This document shows positions 1 through 5,158 of a stretch of 5,158 nucleotides of DNA, one piece after another. The position numbers were made by a program, and so were the translations under genes. The number at the start of each line of letters is the position of its first letter. The first letter of the stretch is position 1. The DNA is from Balneolales bacterium (GTDB lineage Bacteria > Bacteroidota > Rhodothermia > Balneolales > Natronogracilivirgulaceae): positions 1 through 5,158 of the forward strand of contig SLLW01000441.1 of NCBI GenBank assembly GCA_007133875.1, given 5' to 3'. The notes beneath the pieces were generated by a model. The model saw nothing but the letters and a program-made list of their open reading frames with translations, did no database searches and was not told where the DNA came from.

Positions 1-1303
1 CGACCTCATTCGTGCCGTCCAGTGCCGCTTTGAACCGCTCCTGCCCTTCGGCAAGCCGGTTGGCGATACTTTCGGTAACAACAATCGAGTTGTCGACCAG
101 CAGACCGATTGCCAGCGCCAGGCCGGTGATCGATATAATATTGAGTGTAATCCCGGCGACATACATCGCGGCAAAGGTGGCGGTAATAGAAACCGGAATA
201 CTCATGGCCACTACAAAAGCGATCCGCCATCCGCCCATAAAGAGCAAGAGAATGAAAATCACAACCGTGAGTGCAATGAGCGCCGACTGTGCCAGGTTGT
301 TGATGGAGGCCTCAATGAAATCACCCTCGTTGCTGAGAATCTGCATGGTGACACTGGAGGGCAGAATCTGCCCCAAACCCTGCATTTCGTCAATTACCCG
401 GTGTGCAACATCGAGAGTATTGGCGTCGGACTGTTTCTGGATCTGGACCGTGACACTGTTTTTCCCGTTCACCTCTTCGATCGAGTTAATGTCGGCATAG
501 GTGTTTTCGACACGGGCCACATCGGAGACGCGAATCGGTACGCCGTCATCATCAATACGTATGACCGTTTGCTCTATTTCGTAGAGCGAACGATACATGG
601 CATCAGCGCGGAGGCTGTAATTGATGCGGTCGGTGGTCAGGCTGCCGATGGGCTGGTTGACATTATTGTTCTGAATCGCCGAAACCACATCCGACGGAAC
701 CACACGGTGACGGCTCATGTCCGCCGGCTCCAGCCCCACATAAAAACTTCGCTGCAGACCTCCCTGGGTCTCAGCAGATGCCACGCCGTGCAGCCGTTCA
801 AATCGCGGCTCGATCATATCAACCGACATCTGACGCAGTTCATCGAGGCCGAGCACCGACGACTCGACACTCAACTGCATGATGGGTGCACTTTCCGGAT
901 CAAACTGGAAGATGACCGGCTCGCGCGCGTCGGTGGGAAGTTGCGGACGAATCCGGTCAATCGCTTCCCGCAGTTTCATTTCGGTTGATTCGATATGGGT
1001 ACCGGGCTTCAGGCGTAATATGAGAAAGGCCCCGCCACGGCGGACATTCGACTCCAGTTCATCAATCCCCTCTACACCCATAATGGCGCCTTCAACCGGT
1101 TCCACCACCAGGCGGGACATATCTTCCGGGGCTACATTGGAATAGCCCAGCGAAACCGCCAGTACCGGGATGTTGAATTGCGGCATCAGTGTGATTTTCA
1201 GGTTCGCCAGTGAAAACAGGCCAAACCCCACCACCAGTAACGACATCATAAAGACCGTTACCGGCCGCTTCAGAATTCGCTCTGTTATGGTGATTTTTTT
1301 CAT
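1..1303 (-). CDS. Second RND efflux transporter permease subunit (HAE1-like), N-terminal part only
   Basis: Paralogue of the preceding permease. The gene runs off the left edge after 434 codons, at the start of the TM4-TM5 region; a full protein would be about 1000-1050 residues. I translated it from the minus strand with no internal stop. It opens M-K-K-I-T-I-T-E-R-I with K-R-P-V just before TM1 (about 13-33). The first porter region follows, with V-A-P-E-D-M, V-E-P-V-E-G and a P-x-L-P-T-D-A-R-E-P-V-I segment that parallels P-Q-D-A-E-Q-P-V-V in the first permease. TM2 (335-355), TM3 (359-381) and TM4 (386-410) are present. TM4 contains G-L-L-V-D-N-S-I-V-V, so AcrB Asp407 is kept (Asp404) and Asp408 is Asn405, as in its neighbour. 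The ATG at 1303 is the first start codon after an in-frame TAA at 1322-1324, so the start is well fixed, though no Shine-Dalgarno site is seen. Position 96 bp behind the first permease suggests one operon and perhaps a mixed-trimer pump. Substrate unknown. Confidence 0.94.
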   Translation of the reverse strand, partial: MKKITITERILKRPVTVFMMSLLVVGFGLFSLANLKITLMPQFNIPVLAVSLGYSNVAPEDMSRLVVEPVEGAIMGVEGIDELESNVRRGGAFLILRLKPGTHIESTEMKLREAIDRIRPQLPTDAREPVIFQFDPESAPIMQLSVESSVLGLDELRQMSVDMIEPRFERLHGVASAETQGGLQRSFYVGLEPADMSRHRVVPSDVVSAIQNNNVNQPIGSLTTDRINYSLRADAMYRSLYEIEQTVIRIDDDGVPIRVSDVARVENTYADINSIEEVNGKNSVTVQIQKQSDANTLDVAHRVIDEMQGLGQILPSSVTMQILSNEGDFIEASINNLAQSALIALTVVIFILLLFMGGWRIAFVVAMSIPVSITATFAAMYVAGITLNIISITGLALAIGLLVDNSIVVTESIANRLAEGQERFKAALDGTNEV

Positions 1304-1399
1304 CTGTTTAAGATTTTCGTTTTATAATGACAGATGTAATACCATGAGAGTTTTAATCATACACCTGCGAAGCAGAATTTGTGCTCAGTCATGGATATT
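1304..1399 (-). other. 96-bp intergenic gap between the two permease genes
   Basis: This AT-rich gap separates the first permease stop (TGA) from the second permease ATG. It contains a small perfect hairpin, CTGC-TTC-GCAG on the coding strand (plus-strand 1365-1375), with no T-run after it, so it does not look like an intrinsic terminator. An ATTATAAA stretch about 20 bases before the ATG resembles a -10 element, but no good -35 partner stands at the right distance. The last 17 bases before the ATG are A-rich and lack a GGAGG-type site. Read-through transcription from the upstream gene is the simplest view; an internal promoter is possible but unsupported. Confidence 0.6.
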
Positions 1400-4300
1400 T
1401 CATGTTGCCTCCGTCAGTGGATCTTCTTTGCGCATATCCGTGAATCCGGCTTTTTCGGCCAGTCGATTCAACAGAAAATACATACAGGGAACAGCGAAAA
1501 GCATCAGCAAGGTGGACATGGCCAGGCCACCGATAACGGTACGGGCCATCGGACTCCAGGTCTCTGAACCGGCACCCAGCTGCAGTGCAAGCGGAATCAT
1601 TGCGAGAATGGTGGTGAGGGCGGTCATCAGAATCGGGCGGAGCCTGCGGGTCGCCCCGTTGACAATCGCCTGATGCCGTTCCTGTCCTCGCGCCTGCAAA
1701 ATTTTAATGTAATCGATCATCACAATCCCGTTGTTTACCACAATCCCGGTCAGCAAAACCAGTCCGACCATAGCCGTTACGCTCACCGGCGTACCGGTCG
1801 CCCAGAGCATCAACAGTACCCCGGTCAGCGCCAGGGGTATGGTTACAATGATGATGAGCGGTTCAAGCAGACTTTCAAACTGCGAAGCCATCACCATATA
1901 GGTCAGCACACCCGCGATGATGAAAGCGATCATCAGGAAGAAAAACGAATCCTGCTGATCCTCCGCCGCACCACCGACCTCATACCGGTATCCTTCCGGC
2001 CAGTCCATTGTATTGAGAGCCGCGCGGGTCCGTTCGGTGGCCGAACGCAGGTCGGTACCGCCAAGATCGGCGTTGATTTCGACCATCCGTTCCTGGTTGA
2101 TGCGATGGATGCTCGAGGGACCGGTCACCCGCTCGATTTGGGCCAGGTTCTTGAGCGGCATCCAGTCACCGGCCGGGGTCCGCAACTGGATCTCTTCCAC
2201 AAGCCCGGAATGTGCCCGGTCGAATGGATCGAGCTGCACCAATACTTCAAATTCAATACCCTGATCAACAAATGTCGTTGCAACATCTCCGCGTACCGCA
2301 TTGCTAACGGCGCTGGTCACCTGTGCGGTGTTCATGCCAACGCGTGCGATCCGTTCGCGATCCATATTGATGCGCAATTCCGGACGCCCCTGGTCGGCCG
2401 AACTGAACAACCCGGCAATACCGTCAATATTGCGCATCTGATGCATGGCGGCAAATGCCAGATCCTCCCGAATTTCGGGGTCGAATCCGTAAATATGAAC
2501 AATAAGGCCGGTTTCGCCATCCGGACTGAGCGGATCTTCCCGCAGCTCGCGAATATTGGCGGCCGGTACCTCCGTAAGTGCTTCCAGCAACGATGCGGTG
2601 ATCTCCTGCTGACCGCGGGCACGATCCTGTACCGGAACCAGCTCAATCCGGATCACCCCCTGATTGCCTCCGGGATTGTCGGCCCCTTCGATACCAATCT
2701 TGTCGCCATAATCCGACACTACCAGCCGGGTTTCCGGAACCTCGCGGGCGATCACATCCTCCACCTGGCGAATGGTGCGCTCCAGTTCAAACAGGTTGAT
2801 CCCCGGCTCGCGCTGTATCTCCAGCACGATGTTATTCTCATCCACTTCAGGAAAAAATTCACCGCCCAGCTGATAAAATATCGGCAAAGAAGCCAGGAGC
2901 AACACAAATGCGATAAGTACAATAAGTCCGCTTCGGGGAAGGACGGAATCGATCATACGGCGATACCTGTTTTCCAACCGATCGAACATCCTTCCGAGCG
3001 TTGGGGCTACATTGCCGGCAAAAAACGAACCGATCGCGTGAAACAGTGCTGCAAGCGCCAAATAGATCGGATACAGCGGAAGGAATACCAGAAATACCGG
3101 AATACTGATGATACGGGTGGCGACTGAGCGTTTCCGCCAGGCAAGCAGTCGCTGCAACGGAGTCAATGCTGTCTTACGGCCCGCTGCCTCCCCCGACTGC
3201 TCATCCTTGTGTCGCTGCTCCCACCCGAAAAAGCGGGACGCCATCACCGGAATCAGGGTTAATGCCACCAGAACCGAGACAATCAATGCAAACGATACGG
3301 TCAGCGCCAGATCCCGGAACAATAGTCCGGCTATGCCGGGCACAAACAGGACCGGCAGAAAGACCACCAGTGTGGTAAGGGTCGACATCACCACCGGTCC
3401 GGAGACCTCCCGGGCCCCTTTCACCGCGGCGTTGCCGCCATCCTCGCCGTCCTCGCGGAACCGGAAAATATTTTCAAGAACCACCACAGCGTTGTCGACC
3501 ACCAATCCCACCGCCAGTGTGAGGCCGGAGAGGGAGATGATATTCATGCTCACATCAGCCCAATGCATGATGCTGAATGTCGCAACGATGGAAACCGGAA
3601 TAGAGACGGCCACGATAAGCGATGATCGTCCGCTGCGCAGGAAAAGGAGCAGCATCAGCATCACCAGAAAAATTGCCTGGAAACCGGTCAGGATAAGGTT
3701 CCGGATGGACATCTCTATAAAGTCGGCCTGATTGGTGAGCACATCCAGGCGCACCCCGGACGGAAGGATTGTTCTCAGATCCTCCAGAGAGCCCATCACC
3801 CCCCCGGCGGCCATGACCACATTGCTGTCGCTCTGGCGATAGATATTGATGATAACCCCGTCGTTGCCCTGCACACGCACGTTCCCGATGGGTTGCGCGA
3901 TGCCGTCTTCGACGCGGGCGACATCCTTCAGATAGATCGGGTTCCCGTCATTGGTTCCGACAATGGTCTGGCGGATCTGATCAATATTGCGAAAATCGCC
4001 GACGGTGCGCAGTGAGTAGGTGGTTTCGCCCTCTTCGAGCTGGCCTGCCGGTACCTGGATATTTTCACTACTGAGGGTGCCGGAAATGTCCGATATATCA
4101 AGATTGTAGGCGCGCATATCGGAGTTGCGGATGCGGATGTTGATCTGCCGGTCGTAACCGCCGGCGGTGGCGGCCGATGCGACGCCGCTGATCCGCTCGA
4201 TCCGTTGCTCAAGTTGCTGGGTTGCGATGGTGCGCAGTTCGCGCGGACTCCGGGTTTCACTGGTGAGGGTCAGGACCACAACCGGCTCGTCGTTGGGATC

Positions 4301-4696
4301 GTACGAGAAGACAACCGGCTGCTCGGCATCCTGCGGGAGGGTCCGGCGGATCATGTCAAGCTGCTTGCGCACTTCGGTTTCGGCGTGGAAGAGATTGGTC
4401 CCCCAGTCAAAATTGAGGCGTACAACCGATGCCCCCTGACTGGATTGTGACCGTACGCGCTGAATACCGGAGACGCTGCCGACGGTCTCTTCGATGGGAC
4501 GGGTGATGAGGGTCTCGATATCTTCCGGAGCCACCCCTTCGTAGGTGGTATATACCGTTACGGTCGGAAAAGAAACATCGGGATAGAGATTCAGCCGCAG
4601 ATTCATCAGGCCGAAAATCCCGAATCCAATGAGGATGAGGCTGGCCATCAAGATGGTGACCGGCCGGTTTACTGCAAGTTGGGATAAATTCATCAT
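1400..4696 (-). CDS. RND efflux transporter permease subunit (HAE1/AcrB-like), complete
   Basis: Inner-membrane proton-driven exporter of 1098 residues; AcrB has 1049. TM1 is at about 13-33. The first porter region, about 34-330, carries V-A-P-E-D-I-E and R-P-I-E-E. TM2-TM6 lie near 332-353, 358-378, 384-409, 434-455 and 463-488. TM7 is near 588-607, followed by G-G-E-F-F-P-E-V-D-E and the second porter/docking region. TM8-TM12 lie near 915-936, 942-965, 971-1000, 1021-1039 and 1053-1077. In TM4 the AcrB Asp407/Asp408 pair is Asp401/Asn402; in TM10 the AcrB Lys940 position is Asn988. The Arg of the R-L-R-P-I-L-M-T motif is kept (Arg1020). The TM6-TM7 linker (about 490-587) is roughly twice the AcrB length and holds an extra hydrophobic stretch at 528-560, which accounts for the size. 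The start is an ATG-ATG pair (4696 or 4693) 3 bp after the adaptor stop. No Shine-Dalgarno motif is visible, so translational coupling is likely. No frameshift or internal stop. Substrate unknown. Confidence 0.96.
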   Translation of the reverse strand: MMNLSQLAVNRPVTILMASLILIGFGIFGLMNLRLNLYPDVSFPTVTVYTTYEGVAPEDIETLITRPIEETVGSVSGIQRVRSQSSQGASVVRLNFDWGTNLFHAETEVRKQLDMIRRTLPQDAEQPVVFSYDPNDEPVVVLTLTSETRSPRELRTIATQQLEQRIERISGVASAATAGGYDRQINIRIRNSDMRAYNLDISDISGTLSSENIQVPAGQLEEGETTYSLRTVGDFRNIDQIRQTIVGTNDGNPIYLKDVARVEDGIAQPIGNVRVQGNDGVIINIYRQSDSNVVMAAGGVMGSLEDLRTILPSGVRLDVLTNQADFIEMSIRNLILTGFQAIFLVMLMLLLFLRSGRSSLIVAVSIPVSIVATFSIMHWADVSMNIISLSGLTLAVGLVVDNAVVVLENIFRFREDGEDGGNAAVKGAREVSGPVVMSTLTTLVVFLPVLFVPGIAGLLFRDLALTVSFALIVSVLVALTLIPVMASRFFGWEQRHKDEQSGEAAGRKTALTPLQRLLAWRKRSVATRIISIPVFLVFLPLYPIYLALAALFHAIGSFFAGNVAPTLGRMFDRLENRYRRMIDSVLPRSGLIVLIAFVLLLASLPIFYQLGGEFFPEVDENNIVLEIQREPGINLFELERTIRQVEDVIAREVPETRLVVSDYGDKIGIEGADNPGGNQGVIRIELVPVQDRARGQQEITASLLEALTEVPAANIRELREDPLSPDGETGLIVHIYGFDPEIREDLAFAAMHQMRNIDGIAGLFSSADQGRPELRINMDRERIARVGMNTAQVTSAVSNAVRGDVATTFVDQGIEFEVLVQLDPFDRAHSGLVEEIQLRTPAGDWMPLKNLAQIERVTGPSSIHRINQERMVEINADLGGTDLRSATERTRAALNTMDWPEGYRYEVGGAAEDQQDSFFFLMIAFIIAGVLTYMVMASQFESLLEPLIIIVTIPLALTGVLLMLWATGTPVSVTAMVGLVLLTGIVVNNGIVMIDYIKILQARGQERHQAIVNGATRRLRPILMTALTTILAMIPLALQLGAGSETWSPMARTVIGGLAMSTLLMLFAVPCMYFLLNRLAEKAGFTDMRKEDPLTEAT

Positions 4697-4699
4697 AGA

Positions 4700-5158
4700 T
4701 TACCGGTCACTGCGTCCGCTTCCACGGCCCTGACCCTGACCCTGGCCGGATCCGCCGGGTCGTTCTGCCTGGCCGTTCTCAAGATCCTGTTCTCTGCCGG
4801 GGCGATCCTGTCCGACAATCCGGATCGGTTCGCCATCGCTGAGGTTCCGTTGCCCGGTCACGATCAATGTTTCGCCCTCTTGCAGTCCGGAGAGCACTTC
4901 GACGCGCTCGCCTTGCTCCAATCCAAGTTCCAGTTCGCGCTGTTGTGCAACGGTATCACCGACCGACACAAAAGCGTTGTATGTGCGCCGGATTTCAACG
5001 GTGTTGGTTTCGGGTTCGATGTAGGTGTCAATTTGTTCCAGCATGGCTGAGCGTGGTATCACGATTGTATTATCCCGGGTGAGGGTGGTGATGCGGGCTT
5101 CCACCAGGGCGCCCTGCCGGATAAAATTGCTGACATCGGTCAGGCTGACCACCACTTC
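4700..5158 (-). CDS. RND efflux periplasmic adaptor subunit (membrane fusion protein), C-terminal part only
   Basis: Adaptor that links an inner-membrane RND permease to an outer-membrane channel in the periplasm. Only the last 152 residues are in the window; the frame is open through the right edge, so the true start, the signal or lipoprotein peptide, the coiled-coil hairpin and the lipoyl domain lie beyond it. Visible residues 1-40 look like the end of the beta-barrel domain, with a G-x-x-V-x-A-R-I strand and a V-I-P-R-S-A-M-L segment, matching the family's usual 'vP..Al' pattern. Residues 60-115 are the membrane-proximal domain, with the typical order R-x-L-x-L-G, V-E-V-L-S-G-L-Q-E-G-E and V-T-G-Q-x-x-L-x-D-G-E. 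Residues 116-152 form a polar tail rich in Gly, Gln and Arg, partly coded by a 6-bp repeat. The stop TAA lies 3 bp before the permease start, so the two are very probably co-transcribed. Family is secure; substrate is unknown. GTG codons near the window edge are internal valines, not starts. Confidence 0.93.
   Translation of the reverse strand, partial: EVVVSLTDVSNFIRQGALVEARITTLTRDNTIVIPRSAMLEQIDTYIEPETNTVEIRRTYNAFVSVGDTVAQQRELELGLEQGERVEVLSGLQEGETLIVTGQRNLSDGEPIRIVGQDRPGREQDLENGQAERPGGSGQGQGQGRGSGRSDR
4727..4744 (-). repeat. Three-copy hexanucleotide tandem repeat coding Gln-Gly
   Basis: On the coding strand the unit CAGGGT occurs twice and is followed by CAGGGC, giving three Gln-Gly pairs inside the adaptor's C-terminal tail. 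The repeat is in frame, so gain or loss of units changes tail length without a frameshift. The surrounding codons also give Gly-rich sequence. It is short and may be simple low-complexity drift. Confidence 0.8.

Noticed and set aside
12..988. Overlapping plus-strand frames opposite the second permease
   Set aside because: The minus strand reads as a continuous RND permease with TM1-TM4 and family motifs through this whole region; these frames are its mirror.
1310..1345. Possible internal promoter (TATAAA-like element) ahead of the second permease
   Set aside because: No convincing -35 hexamer at 16-18 bases upstream and no -33/-7 Bacteroidota-type pair; AT-rich gaps produce such matches often.
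1322..1360. A 12-codon minus-strand frame in the intergenic gap, in frame with the second permease and ending 18 bases before its ATG
   Set aside because: Too short to judge, with no ribosome binding site or attenuator-like structure; a chance frame is the simplest explanation.
1365..1375. Perfect 4-bp-stem hairpin (CTGC-TTC-GCAG on the coding strand) in the gap, considered as a terminator
   Set aside because: The stem is very short and no T-run follows, and the operon seems to continue into the second permease.
1673..3127. A 484-codon open frame on the plus strand, opposite the first permease
   Set aside because: It is fully antisense to a gene with strong family motifs, its product is rich in His, Arg and Gln with no recognisable domain or membrane pattern, and its length is explained by the codon bias of the true gene.
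3108..3731. A 207-codon plus-strand frame opposite TM2-TM6 of the first permease
   Set aside because: Low-complexity Ser/Thr/Arg-rich product of the kind produced antisense to hydrophobic membrane codons; no start context or family signal.
3928..4260. A 110-codon minus-strand frame inside the first permease in a different frame
   Set aside because: It lies wholly within the permease gene on the same strand, and the permease frame there has clear porter-domain sequence.

Overview
The window holds parts of one minus-strand gene cluster for a Gram-negative RND-type (resistance-nodulation-division) multidrug efflux system. In transcription order, from right to left, it contains three genes. The first is the C-terminal third or so of a periplasmic adaptor (membrane fusion protein; 5158 to 4700, start outside the window). 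The second is a complete HAE1-class RND permease of 1098 residues (4696 to 1400). The third is the first 434 residues of a second, paralogous RND permease (1303 to the left edge, end outside the window). No outer-membrane TolC-type gene, regulator, RNA gene, mobile element or CRISPR array is visible. Almost all bases are coding. The only non-coding stretches are a 3-bp junction (4697-4699) and a 96-bp gap (1304-1399).

The tripartite machinery implies a cell with two membranes. The three genes look vertically coherent in base and codon use, with a GC content by eye a little above half. Neither visible start has a clear Shine-Dalgarno sequence, and the second permease starts behind an A-rich leader. 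Together with the style of the proteins this would fit the Bacteroidota/Balneolota/Rhodothermota side of the tree, but that placement is a guess.

The genes most likely work together. A trimer of permease(s) in the inner membrane would use the proton gradient to drive substrates into a periplasmic funnel, and the adaptor would join it to an outer-membrane channel. One adaptor followed by two different RND permeases is the arrangement of MdtABC and MuxABC, where the two permeases form a mixed trimer, so a heteromeric pump is a reasonable hypothesis here. The substrate cannot be read from the sequence.

I found no new type of system. The points most worth a second look are an unusually long TM6-TM7 linker with an extra hydrophobic stretch in the first permease, the two-permease layout, the altered TM4/TM10 proton-relay residues, and a repeat-coded Gly/Gln/Arg tail on the adaptor. 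The many open frames on the plus strand, including one of 484 codons, are mirror frames of the permease genes.
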